Shown here piece by piece: positions 20,564 through 32,100 of a stretch of 64,000 nucleotides of DNA. Below the pieces are notes generated by a model, which was not told where the DNA came from, did not search any database, and was given only the letters and a program-made list of their open reading frames with translations. Position 1 is the first letter of the stretch. Every line of letters begins with the position of its first letter. Position numbers and translations under genes: made by a program. This DNA is from Plectosphaerella cucumerina (Eukaryota; Ascomycota; Sordariomycetes; Glomerellales; Plectosphaerellaceae): contig JAGPXD010000002.1 of the NCBI GenBank assembly GCA_020746995.1, positions 2,108,001 to 2,172,000 on the forward strand, read 5' to 3'.

Positions 20564-22339
20564 ATGGTCGCCTTTGAGACCTTCTCCAACGTCATTGACG
20601 GCAAGCTCCAGTCGACGGCGACTACCCGCCACGGCGTCAACCCCGCCACTCTCGAGGACCTCCCTCCCGTACCCGTCAGCTCCCAGGAGGACCTCGATGT
20701 CGCCGTCGCCGCTGCCGCCAAGGCTACCACCGAGTGGCAGAAGGTTCCCATTGAGAAGCGCCGCGATGCCGTCAGCCGCCTTGCCGACGCCCTCGAAGCT
20801 CAGGCCGATGACTTTGCCGCCTACCTGACCAAGGAGCAGGGCAAGCCTGTAAGGAAGTCCGGTTCATGAACGATAGGCAAGATGGCTAACCCCCTTTCCA
20901 GGGTGCCCAAGCTCAGTACGAGCTGGTCCAGGCCATCGGTGTGCTTAGGGGCGTTGCCCAGCTGCCGTTTGGTGAAGAAGTCGTCGAGGACAGCGAGCAG
21001 GCCCGCGTCATCACAAGATACGTCCCCATCGGTGTTGCTGCCGGTATCGTGCCGTGGAACTGTAAGTCCTCTTCACTCATCCTTGCTACATCTGCTAACA
21101 CGACACAGTCCCCATCGTTCTTCGTAAGCTCCCTTACCCCATCTCGTGACCATCTACCCTCTAACAGCCATAGTCATGTTCAAGCTCGCCCCCGCCGTTA
21201 TCACCGGCAACTCCATCATCATCAAGCCCTCCCCCTTCACGCCCTACTGCGGCCTCAAGGTCGTCGAGCTCGCCCAGCAGTTCTTCCCGCCCGGCGTCGT
21301 TCAGGCCCTCAGCGGCGACGACAACCTCGGCCCCTGGCTGACCGCCCACCCCGGCATCCAGAAAATCAGCTTCACCGGGTCCACGGCCACTGGCATCAGG
21401 GTCATGCAGAGCTGCGCCAAGACTCTGAAGCGTGTGACCCTGGAGCTGTAAGTCTAAATGCCTTGATCGTCTCAATGCCCTGATCGTCTACATGCCCTGA
21501 TGGTCTAAATGTCCTGATCGTCTGAGCATGGCTAACGTCATCACAGGGGCGGCAACGACGCTGCCATCGTCTGCTCGAGCGTTGACATTGCCGCCATCGC
21601 GCCCGCCGTATGTATCTTTCCAAGAACGCCCTATCAACAATTGCTAATGTGTACAGATCACCGGCGTCGCCCTCTACAACTCGGGCCAAGTCTGCATCGC
21701 CATCAAGCGCATCTACGTCCACTCCAGCATCTACCGCGAGTTCCTCGACGCCATGGTCGCCTACGCCAAGACCCTGGTCGTCGGCGACGGCAGCGCAAAA
21801 GACACCACCCACGGCCCCGTCCAGAACAAGATGCAGTACGACCGCGTCAAGGGCCTCATCGCCTCTATTGAAGCCGAGAAGCTCAACATCGCCTTTGGCG
21901 ACCTCAACGTCACCGCCGCCCAGAAGAAGGGCTACTTCATCAACCCCGTCATCGTCGAGAACCCGCCCGATGAGTCCAAGATTGTCGTCGACGAGCCATT
22001 CGGTAAGATTTCCTGTTGTTTGAGAGAGGGAAGGATGTGCTGACGATTACAGGCCCCGTCTTCCCCGTCATGAAGTGGACCGACGAGGACGAGGTCATCC
22101 GCCGCGCCAACAACACCGACATGGGCCTCGGCGCTTCGGTCTGGACGAAGGACCAAGAGCAGGCCGATCGTCTGTCGAGGCAGCTGCAGGCCGGTACTGT
22201 CTGGGTCAACACACACATGGAGCTGCGGCCCGATGCTGCCTTTGGCGGACACAAGTTCAGCGGCGTCGGTACCGAGCTGGGCATCAACGGGCTCAAATCT
22301 TACTGCAATATTCAAACGATTCACCAGAAGAAGGCGTAG
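20564..22339 (+). CDS. NAD(P)-dependent aldehyde dehydrogenase
   Basis: CDS is join(20564..20848, 20902..21061, 21109..21123, 21174..21447, 21547..21607, 21657..22002, 22053..22339), 475 aa. The family is clear: PWNFP at the cofactor site, KPSPFTPYCGL, SFTGSTATG, the general base Glu in LELGGND, the nucleophile Cys in NSGQVCIAIKR, and EPFGPVFPV. Exon 3 is only 15 nt. Intron 4 (21448-21546) is longer than the others and contains a four-copy 17-bp repeat. Without a targeting peptide it is probably cytosolic. It oxidises aldehydes to acids and is divergent from the ADH gene, a functional pair. Confidence 0.93.
21454..21526 (+). repeat. Intronic 17-bp minisatellite, four copies
   Basis: Within intron 4 of the aldehyde dehydrogenase gene the unit ATGCCCTGATCGTCTAA-like is repeated four times head to tail with a few substitutions (for example GATGGTC in the third copy). 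It accounts for the doubled length of this intron. Copy number is likely to vary among strains. Confidence 0.85.
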
Positions 22340-22498
22340 GGTATAATGTAAGTTGAAGGGAATGGGTCTTGGACATACGGATGTTGCGGCGGAAAAGGCA
22401 TAGCAGATTGCATGGCACATGAACGCAGCAGCTTGCATTTACGCATGAATTGACGAAAAAAAAAATTGACTGGCTCGCTCGCTCCGAGATACCGCCCG

Positions 22499-24692
22499 CT
22501 ATGCATGTGCTTCAGAGGCGACTGACCCATGATACGCATTCTTATCCCTTGTCAGCAGGATCTCCCCGATGAGAACCGCCGACCCAACGGCCATGGTAAA
22601 TGCGATGATGGGCGCATTGAAGCGCGCAAAGTCGCGCGCCCGCACGAGGATGTGCTTCCGCTGCAGGATGTCGCGCCATAGCAAGCCGGCCAGCGAGGCG
22701 CTAAAGGCGGTGCTAAAGGCGCCGTAGTTGACGCCCAGGGCCATGCTGTACACTGAGGCCCAGAAGGTCTGGTTCGAGATTGGGATCTCCTGGCGCTCGC
22801 GGAGGAGCTGCCACGCCTGCAGGATGCGGCAGAGGAGGATCGTCGTGCCGATGTTAGTGCCGGCAAACTGGCAGTATGGCGTTAGTCTGGTTTGTGTACT
22901 GACCGAAAAGGGGACTCACGTTGCTGAAGACGACAGACACGAAACCCATGCCGCCGATGGCGCCCACGGTGCCTGTCCTGTTCACCCAGTGGTCCCAGCC
23001 GTGGGCGAAGACGGGGACCCAGCCCTTGGTCACGAGGGCCTGGACCAGGATGAACATGGCGAACGCAAAGGGCACCAGGGGCAGCGGCAGATGGGCGAGC
23101 ACGAATGTCGCGGTCGGGAATGTCTCCCTGGCCCAAGCCCAGCCCCTGGAAACCAGCAGGACAAGCGTCGTCTTGTCGGCGTCGGTGAGTGATTGCGGTT
23201 GAGGCTGGTCTTCGTCGTCGCGCAGACTCTGCGGCCGTGCCACACGTGGTGGAATGGGGTCCGTTGATTCGACAGCGGTACTGCTGCTGGGTGAGGTATT
23301 TCCCAGGGGCTCGATGTGGCGGCCAATCGAGTCCTCGGCATCGATCGCACCGCCGGCGCCGTCTTTTGGATCGACGACCTTTGGAGGCTGGCTCGGGGTG
23401 TCCAACGTCGCGGTCTTTTCTGGCTCGGGGGACACCGCTGCAGGATTGAGCGTCAGGAGCTCGTGCTGCCTGCGGCCTTCCCTGGCCTGCGCGCGCGAGG
23501 CGTCCCTGCGCAGCCAGCCGATGGCCAGGTCCCAGCCAAGCATGACGACGGCTGCGGGCAGGGTGATCCAGAATACGGGCAGCTCACCCTCGGTAGGGTT
23601 TGCGGCGTTGAGGGCCAGGACTGTGATGAGGGTGACCGCCATGAGCACAGCACCAAAGGTAGCGCTCTTCTTGTCGAGGAAAGGGTTGATGATGGCCGCC
23701 AGCTCCCGGAGCTTCTCCTTCTCTTCAGCATCTGGCTGGCCAATGTCCGCGTCGTCGTCGGCAAAGGGGATGCATGGGTTCCGAGGTGTCTCTTGCCTGA
23801 TATCCTCGGGCAGATCGTGCATCTCGATGGACTTTGGGATGAGCTTCTCGTTCCTGAACACAACGTAGAGGAGGAAGGGGAAGAGGAGGATGACGGTCAC
23901 GACGACAGGGACAACCATATTTGCCGTGTACTCGATGTACTTGATCTGGAAGGCGCCTGCGAGGACCAGGTTGGTCGGGTTGGATGACACCAGAATCGCC
24001 GAGACGACATTTGCGATGGCGAACTGGGTGAAGATCCAGGCGCGCGGGTGGTCGATGTTCTGCGATACGCGCGTCATATAAGCGAGGAAGGGCGTTCCCG
24101 AGAGGATGATGGGGTCGTTGCCGATGAACGTGCCGATGAGCGCGAAGAAGGCGTACAGCGAGAAGAAGAGGCGACCGCCGCTCTTGCGACCCCAGACAAG
24201 CACCCTGTAGGCAAGCCATCGGATGAGGCCCGTCGCGTCAATGGAGATGGCGATGTATGCAAGGGTGATGAAGAACAGCATGATATCGAGCGGTGAGATG
24301 TGAGCGGCCCCGATGGTACCTGCACGCACCTCCTCGCGGCCGATGGCGCCGATTGCGAGGAGGAAGAGACATGCTGCGATGGGTGCGGTGACGAGGTTCA
24401 GGGGGAACGAATGCCTGATGAAGCCGTGGGAGTGGTGGACGTTGCGAAGGGCCGATCTACTGCGGGGTTGAACGACGCGTAATGCGGCGAGAAGATCGTG
24501 GAGAGCATGCTCGAGTGGTGCTGGGACGAAGAGGGGAATACTGAAATGGAAGAGCACGACGAGATCTGGGGGTGTCAGCAGGATTCCTGTCGCATTGAAG
24601 AAGCGTTTCTCACTGGTCAGCACGAAAATGATGAGGGTCACGATGGACCTCCAAGCGCGAATATCCCCTGCGTCCAGACTCGAGACGTCCAT
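22499..24692 (-). CDS. ArsB/CitMHS-type anion permease
   Basis: CDS is complement(22499..22867, 22920..24565, 24614..24692), 697 aa, introns 52 and 48 bp. It starts MDVSSLDAGDIRAWRSIVTLI. Ten or more hydrophobic spans are seen, including FPLNLVTAPIAACLFLLAIGAI, LDIMLFFITLAYIAISIDATG and the conserved SSNPTNLVLAGAF, typical of the ion-transporter superfamily members annotated as citrate or arsenite transporters. A long hydrophilic loop (~350-540) with acidic and Ser/Pro-rich sequence splits the two halves. It is likely a plasma- or vacuolar-membrane transporter of an organic or inorganic anion; the substrate is not readable. It converges with the aldehyde dehydrogenase gene (160 bp apart). Confidence 0.82.
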
Positions 24693-25347
24693 TTCTGCTG
24701 GGAGTCGAGTGGTGTGACGGTGAGCGCCTCGTCGCGGCTCAGGGGGAGGGAGGGGGTCGGCGTTTCGGAGACTTCAGCGTCGGCAGCATGGTTCTCTGCA
24801 CCATCGAGAGAATCAGATGGCGACAGTCATGGTCGTACGAGAAGAAAGATGCCTTGCGACCGATTTCGAGGTGTGAGATGAGGGAGGTGTTGAGGGATGG
24901 ATGGAGGAGGAGGTCAGGGTTGCGGTGAAGTGTGGCACCAGATTTTTGCCGGACCGATTGGAGTTCTAAATCGACCAATCGGTGCCCGTCGTTTTCTGCA
25001 GAATTAGTGCTGCACTGCCTTTCACGGGTGCCAGTGCGGGGGGCACGTGCCGGGAAGGGGCCCTGGGATAGCTCTGCCTCCCCTGAGAACATGAATCGGG
25101 CATCGGGTTGGGCACGCAAAATTGCTCCCAACTTCCTCTCATCAGTAAGGTGGGATTCCATTGAACAGACGCAAAGTGAATGGGTCAGATGTGTTGCAGA
25201 AGTTCGCTTCATCGGAGTACCCGAGCAGCAATTGAACGGCAGCTGGCGATAAGCCAATGTGCTGATCTCACTCCTCAATGCCAGGTACTTCCAATTGAAC
25301 CGATTCACCCACCGGAACCCTAGCCGTCAAGCCGTAGCCACCACCGC
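24693..25347. promoter_or_regulatory. Promoter region of the anion permease, with a CCAAT inverted repeat
   Basis: About 650 bp. At 24953-24961 and 24975-24983 lies a perfect 9-bp inverted repeat (ACCGATTGG / CCAATCGGT), placing two CCAAT boxes in opposite orientation about 270 bp upstream of the permease start. CCAAT boxes bind the Hap/CBC complex in fungi; function here is inferred only. No gene is seen in this gap. Confidence 0.45.
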
Positions 25348-27094
25348 CTAGAAGTTCTTCCAAAGCCTCTTCCAGAAAGGCAGTGCCTTGCCGTCAAACT
25401 CGCCCGTCTGAATCTCCCTCGCCTCGTCCAAGTCACGACGCCGGCCCTGGTACAGATCCGCCTCATCAGAGCGCACAAAGTGCGTCTTGTTCCACCACTT
25501 GAAGCCCAAGTAGATGATGGGGAACAGCGGCAGCAAGATGTACGCGGCGACAAAGTTCCCCGCGTTGAAAGGCGCCAGCGTCGTCCAGCCCTGCACGAAC
25601 GCCAGGAATACGTTGGCGCCGAGGCCGAAGTAGGCATTCCACGGGTACAGCATGGACTTGAAGGGCAGCTCATCGGGGCTCATGCCCTGAACCTTCATCG
25701 CGCGGCGGAATCGGATGTGGATGAAGGAGATAGCGGCCCAGACGATGAAGGTGCTCACGCCTGACAGGTTCACGATGTACCCATAAGCGCGGCCGGCGCC
25801 GGTGCTGTTGTTCATCATGGACAATGCGCCGCAGAGGTTGGTGAAGAGGATAGCGGGGATGGGCACGCCGCGGCGATCTGTCCAGCCGAGGAAGCGAGGC
25901 GCCTTGCCGTCCTGAGCCATGAAGAGGATGGTGCGCGAGCCGATGTAGATACTGGCGTTGCAGGCCGACAAGCAGGTAATGCAGATGAAGGCGTTGATGA
26001 GATGCACGCCACCCTCCCAGCCGGCGTTCTGGATGGCCACCGTCATCGGGCTCTGCAGAGCCTTTGCCTCGGCGCCCACAAGCATGGTCGAGTTGGCCGG
26101 GCAAGTGAGGCCGAAGAAGAAGGCCGAGCCCATGTAGATGAAGAGGATGCGCCAGAACACCTGCCTGATGGCCAGCGGCACGGCCACGCGCGGGTTCTTG
26201 GTCTCGGTAGCGGCCACGGCGACCGACTCGACACCGGCGTAAAAGGTCGAGCAGAAGACGAAGACGGTGGCCACGCCGCGGAATCCGTTGCCATTGAACG
26301 GGCCTGGATCATGCCAGTACCGGAACCCGATGGCGGGCGCGCCCTTGACGCCTCCGGAGACGTAAATGATGGAGAAGAAGAAGTAGGCCACAAGTCCGAT
26401 GAGCTTGAGCAGTGCGAGCCAGAACTCTGACTCTCCAAAACTTTGGAAGTTAGTACATGCCTGGTGGGGTGACCCCTGGACAGCTCAAATAGGAGATAGA
26501 GGAGTCCGAGATAACATACGATTCGACGCCAAGCAGCTGGAAGCCGGTAAAGGCAAACCAGAAGATGAGGAAGTACCCCCAGAGCGGGACCTTGTCGCTC
26601 CAGAAGACGAAGATACTGGCGAGGGCGTTGTACTCGTTGGCGAGTACGCAGAACCAGATGATGTAATAATTCCAGCCTAGGGCACATCCGAAGGCGCGGT
26701 CGACGAAGCGGTCGCCCAGGGCGGTAAAGGCGCCGCCTGACGGGAAGAGGGTGGTCATCTCGCCGAGGCTCTGCATGATGCTGAATGCGACGATACCGAT
26801 CACGCCAAAACCGATGAGCAACGAGGCCGGGCCGCCGTTGGCGAGGGCGCCGCCGGAGCCGATGAGTAGACCGGGGCCGATGATTCCCGCGAGGGCCATC
26901 ATGCTGAGGTGACGGGTCTTGAGGCCGCGCTTGACGCCCGAGCTGGGGTCGATGGCGGCGAAGTCGTCGGTTGAGGAGAGGGCGTCCTTCGTCGGTGGGG
27001 CGTCATGGCCGGAGCCGGTGCCGGCCTCGACGGGCGCGGGGGACGGGTAGTCGTACCCATTGTCATCCTGCTTGAAGCCGTGAGGATGCGCCAT
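25348..27094 (-). CDS. Amino-acid permease, YAT family
   Basis: CDS is complement(25348..26440, 26520..27094), 555 aa, one 79-bp intron. The start at 27094 (MAHPHGFKQDD) was chosen because no upstream ATG exists in frame. Twelve membrane spans can be traced from LSMMALAGIIGPGLLIGSGGAL, a signature of fungal amino-acid permeases, through SLGEMTTLFPSGGAF, VESVAVAATETKNPRVAVP, SRTILFMAQDGKAPRFLGW and the last helices near 470. The soluble ends face the cytosol. Family members import amino acids with protons; substrate range is not predictable. It lies tail-to-head upstream of the anion permease. Confidence 0.93.
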
Positions 27095-28353
27095 GGCTGA
27101 GATTGGAGGGATTGTGTCGTGTCTCAGTATGTGGCGCGGGTGAGGAGTGGACGAAGGCAAGGAAGAATCAGACGGGCCTGGGTGGCGGATCCCATCCTTT
27201 AAAGAAACCTCAAGCCAGATGCAGCCCTGTCGCAAGGTTGGCCGGCGGCGGGATATCCAGCCTCCAACGGGGGGCGGTAGCGCACGTTGATGGGTACAGC
27301 ACAGGAGTAGCGCCGCTCATCCCCTCAAGGGTCCGCAAACGAACGACATCGGAGGGGGTTCTGGGCCATCAACCCGTGGAGTGATTTTCTCTCCCTCTCC
27401 GGGGTCTTTTGCACAGTGGGGGTGGCCCAAGGTTTCGAGAAGCGGCATTGGCCAGTGAAGGTTGAAGATATCGCAAATGCTTGTGTCAAAGGGTGGGCGA
27501 GGGGGCGCCGGCTCGATGGCGTGCTGGGACAATTGCCGGTTCGGCTCTGGAGGCGCGATGGCGTCATTCGAGCCCGGCGTCCACCCCCCGGCCGCCCATT
27601 GGATCTTCCGGGGAGCTCGTCTCCTCTTCCTCCCGCGAGCTTCACCCCGGCGACGAGCTCTGAAGCTGTGGCGCCGGGGGAGCTGAGCGTCCGGTGGACG
27701 GTCGTCGTGGGGGAGGCGTCGGTCACCGGGGTCCGGGACACTGGGCTCGCTTAGGAGCACTGCTTTTGACGGCGGGAAGCTCGCGTGCCCTCCTTCTGAG
27801 GTCTTTGACAATGACAGGCGACGCCGAGGTCGAGCTCAAGGTCTGCGTGCTTGCGGCTGAGGCGGCGGCGCATGCCATAACGCCGGCGTTGACGACATGA
27901 GAAGGGGTTGGGATGGTCCCGGCGGCGACCGACGATGTCTGCAATCCGAGTCCGAGTCGTGTCATCTCCACTGTTGGTGCTTCTCGATGTTCGATTAATC
28001 CACGTCCATGGTGGATGCGACAAGGCTGATGAGTCAGCATCAGACGCGCCAAGTTGCGGTCATGGAGCTTGCCGACTGAGCGACGCTGTGGTGATGAGCA
28101 AATGATTCTCGAAGCCATTTGCCTGCCCGGCTCGTCTTGGAGCCTACTGTCAAGCTGATTCTTCTGGACAGAATTTATTGTTGGGCCGTCAGATCTACCG
28201 AGCACCAGGTACATGGCTCGCTGCAAAAGGGTTGTGCTGTACTCCCTAGTCAAAACGGCGCTGGGCCTTCACGGCCTGTCAGAACCCCTTGATATTTCTC
28301 CATGAGAGCACGCGTTTCTATCAAAAACGAAGAAACAAGCAATTTCAGCACGC
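27095..28353. other. Intergenic region upstream of the amino-acid permease
   Basis: About 1.26 kb. It should contain the permease promoter (minus strand). Overlapping ORFs on both strands at 27317-27811 and 27723-28253 are low-complexity and show no family motif or splice structure, so they are not called. Confidence 0.5.
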
Positions 28354-28734
28354 TCAAAAGGTCCCTTCTTCCTCGCTGAAGCAATGGCAGTTCTCGTTCC
28401 CAGCGGCCCTATACAGCGGCCCGCCCAGGTACCCAAACATCGGATTGGGAAGGCTTTCCACTGGTATCGGCTGCGATGAGATGTGGTATAGACAATACAT
28501 TTCTTGGGCGTGATGATGGGCCGAATGTCTCGAGGTTCTTCGTGTGCAATGCCGACGCATTGTCGGCCGCGAACGCGCTGTGCATGCCGAATCTGTCAGC
28601 TTCATTGTCGGCAAAGCGAGCGGGAGCTGCCACGTACCTTTTCTGTTGAAACGAATACATCCCCAGATGACAGCCACAGCCGAAGGCACGCCGAGAGTAG
28701 CGGCAACGATGCCGACGATCACTTCTGGAGACAT
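28354..28734 (-). CDS. Possible small membrane protein
   Basis: An ATG at 28734 opens MSPEVIVGIVAATLGVPSA, one hydrophobic span followed by a positively charged stop-transfer (RFNRKG). This N-terminus resembles small single-span proteins often found in Pezizomycotina. After AAAAG a donor GTACGT and two acceptors (GACAG, CACAG) exist; the first keeps the uninterrupted frame to 28354, the second switches to a frame ending near 28412. Which product is real cannot be decided. No function can be given. Confidence 0.3.
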   Translation of the reverse strand: MSPEVIVGIVAATLGVPSAVAVIWGCIRFNRKGTWQLPLALPTMKLTDSACTARSRPTMRRHCTRRTSRHSAHHHAQEMYCLYHISSQPIPVESLPNPMFGYLGGPLYRAAGNENCHCFSEEEGTF

Positions 28735-29188
28735 GACTGAGACCAACAGCCGTGTGCTTGTAGCGGTGAAGTGTTGGGGTAGTACTGATGGCGTCAAAAC
28801 TTTCAAGTAGAGTCGAAAAACATTTTGAATCATCGACGAGAAGCATGGTGCTCACATCATTTAATACCTAGGTAGACACTGCCACCGCGAAACCCAGGTG
28901 CATCCACCCCGTCTTTGAACGGGCCTATCATGAGTTTTCCGATTGTGGCCATCGGCCAATAGTCGTCGACGATGACTTCAGGTTGCACAACGGGGGGAGC
29001 TGCAGCAACTGCCTTCTCACTGGATGTTATCAAGTCTGGCCCACTAAAGGCGATTTATTTATTACCAGGCAGCCGTCGCTCTTAACTTCCCTCCAACACT
29101 CAACGTATTACCGCTTCCCCAAGACCGCCAGGAGGGTCAAGAGCCACCCAACGACTTTCTTGTCTCGATATTCGTCACGGATCGCGCA

Positions 29189-32100
29189 ATGAGCTTCAAC
29201 TCGGCTAGGAAGAAACGGATCAGCGATGCGGAATGGGAGGCGCACAAGGCAGAAATTCGCCGCCTGTATATTGCCGACAACAAGACCCTCGAGAATGTCG
29301 TCGAAGAGCTGGCAAAAGGTGGCTTCTACGTCAGGCAAGTGGTCATCAATGGCAGTTGATTACATCACAAGCGGCTGATACGAGGAACAGCAAAAACCAG
29401 CTGGAGTACAGGTGTAAGACGAAGTGGCAGCTTGGGAAGAACCTGTCGGCTTCAGACTGGGAGGACATAAGGACAACGCCGCACGCACAAGTCTACTTCA
29501 GAGGGGCAGTCCTCGATTCAGGAAAGATAAGAAAGGAAACGCATCGCAAACGAATTTCGAAGCCATCGGGCCGTCCTAGGCAAATCAAAGGTCCATCTAT
29601 GAATCCCTCAAAGCTCGATTCTGGGTACTGATTACGAAACAGGTGGAATCCTACAAATCTTGCCCCTCCTACACACTCCCGCCCCTTCAAAGGCTGTCTA
29701 CATCTCTAGAGATGCAGTTACGCCAGGTCGGCTACTGGAACCATCGCTACCGGAGGTTTCGATCAGGGCGCTCAACGCGCGTACGATTGGCGTCAACGAA
29801 ATCAAGGTCGCCGTCTATCTCTTGTCGAACGGTTTCACGAGACGAAGCTCTGCAATGAAGATGTCGACGCTGCTTCTCTGGCTGTACGACATTACTCGCG
29901 TCTTGAGCTCCGCCAGCATCCGACTGCCTTCCGACCAGGTTGTACTGGCCGTACGGATGGGTGTAGAGGGCATCGTGAGAGCCCTCCAATCTTTGGGATC
30001 TTACAGAATTCCTGAACTCCTCATCGACGACGGAAATATGCTTGTTTTCGAAATCATCAAGACTTTATTCGAGCTTTGCCGACAGCTAGACACACCAGTG
30101 TTCGAACGGCCATTGCTGGAGGTCGCCTTTGGCCTTGGCTGTCTTGAAGCTTGTCTCTTCTTGTTAGACAGGCTAGAGTCGCGTCACGCAGAGTGGATTG
30201 TCGAAGCCTCGTCGGGCTGGGAGTTCAAGACCATTGCACAGGGGCGTGGTCGAGAAAAACTCACACTTTTGCAGCGACTGCTCCAGATTTTGCCGTTGGA
30301 ACAGACGTTGCAACTAGCAAGGAACGTCATCACCAGGGGCCAACTTGAAGACCTGGAAGTCTTTCTTCCTCTGCTAGACGTGTCGCCTTTTGAGACTCCA
30401 AGATGGGAGCGGCTCCCCGTATCGTTCATTGTGTCTTTTCCATACAAGACATCCTTCATCACGCAATGTTTTGCGGAAAATTCCCCAGACATGGCGTTGG
30501 CGAAGACTCAAGTCGTTCTGGACGAATATTGTCGCCATGGAGCCCGATCAGCTGCTCGATCTCTCGGCGTGGATGCGCTGGTTCTGGCTGCCGCGAAGGG
30601 GTACAAGGAGGTTTACAATTACATCCAAAGTTTCTTGGACATCCATCCGTCAGACGGCAACCAACATGGGCTGTCAGGTTTACATACTGCATCGATGTGC
30701 GGAGACCTGCAGTTCTGTGGTCAAATACTTGACCAACATCGCCATCTGGTCCCTATGGAAGCTGTGGACGTCTGCCTGTCCGCATTCTACACTGCTTTTG
30801 CAGCACTGAACCTTGAGTTCTGCGACATCCTGGAGTCACACTTGCTCAAAATCTCCTCGACCAAGATAGATTGGCGCGGTATCCTATGTTCTTGCAGCTT
30901 GAAAGCAACGAAGCCATCTGATCAGACTACATACCTGCGGTGGACTGTGGGAGGCCGGCTCTTCTGCCTCCTCGACTGCGTTCTCTGCTCGACAATGTGG
31001 CAAGCTTGCCGAACACATGACCACAAACTACTCGCCTTCTGTCTGGATCACGGGTTCGACTACAGGTCGAGGGAACGAAGAAAGGTGAGGAACCTCTGTG
31101 GTCGTGAATCCCTCAGTCTACTCGACACTGTTCTGCACTCCGAGTGCTGTAGCACCGGCCGGAGACCACTCAGACCTGGAGTTAGTGGCAATCCGACGGC
31201 CTGCACGCAGGTCATTCTAGACCATGGCCTTCGCCTCTCCGGTGGAGAGGTACTTGACGCGTTGAGACTCGGCAACCCGGAACTTGCTCGGGTATTGATG
31301 GCGGCTGATCCCGGAAACCTTGGAGCTTTGTCAGCTCGAGGCGTCACTTTGCTCGAGGCCGCGGTATGCAGTGGTGACAGAACCTGCATTGAATATGTAC
31401 GACAACAGAAAGGCTGCGTTTTCGACTCTAGGGCCCTTTGCGCTGCAGTGTTCATCACAGAGGAACAGGCCGCGGTGGCCATGGAAACTATTTCTGACCT
31501 CCTCGAGAAGAGACCACACAACCAACAAGCCGATGTTTTCGAAATGACCGCAGTTGGCCTCGCGGCTCTAAAAGGCAACAAAGCTCTCCTGACTCGGCTT
31601 TTAGAAGCTATCAAGAGCCCCTTGACAAAAGGTATAGGACCGCCGATCACGAGCCACTTCAAGCTGCGCCCCTCGGCCAGGTTCAACGAGTTCTCAGACA
31701 CAGACCCGGGCTTCTTCAACCCACGGTACTACAACATTTCTGCGAATAGGCCTTTTTGGACAGACGTCGACAGACCGCAGTGTTCCCCGATGGCACTCGG
31801 TGTACTCTCGAAAAACGTCGAAATTACCTCCGTGCTTCTTGGCACAGGTTTGGAACCGGATGATCTTTCTATATCGATAGCCGCCTTCACTGGACATCGC
31901 CAGATCCTTTCAATGCTTCTCAGACATCAGCTACACCTTGGGAAATGGACAATCCCCCTTGGAGTGAACGCTCGACCACCTCTAGTCTATGCGGCGGAGA
32001 ACCGGGATCTCGAAACTCTCACTCAGCTGCTGTCCGCCGGGGCCGATGTCAATGACGGGGGAACGCCTGCGGATGAGGAGTGGACGACTCGTACGCCACT

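Noticed and set aside
22728..24482. Long plus-strand ORFs within the anion permease gene
   Set aside because: They follow the third-position bias of the minus-strand gene, which has a clear membrane-protein pattern.
27317..28253. Two overlapping minus-strand ORFs (164 and 176 codons) upstream of the permease
   Set aside because: Low-complexity, no homologous motif, no supporting intron; kept as intergenic.
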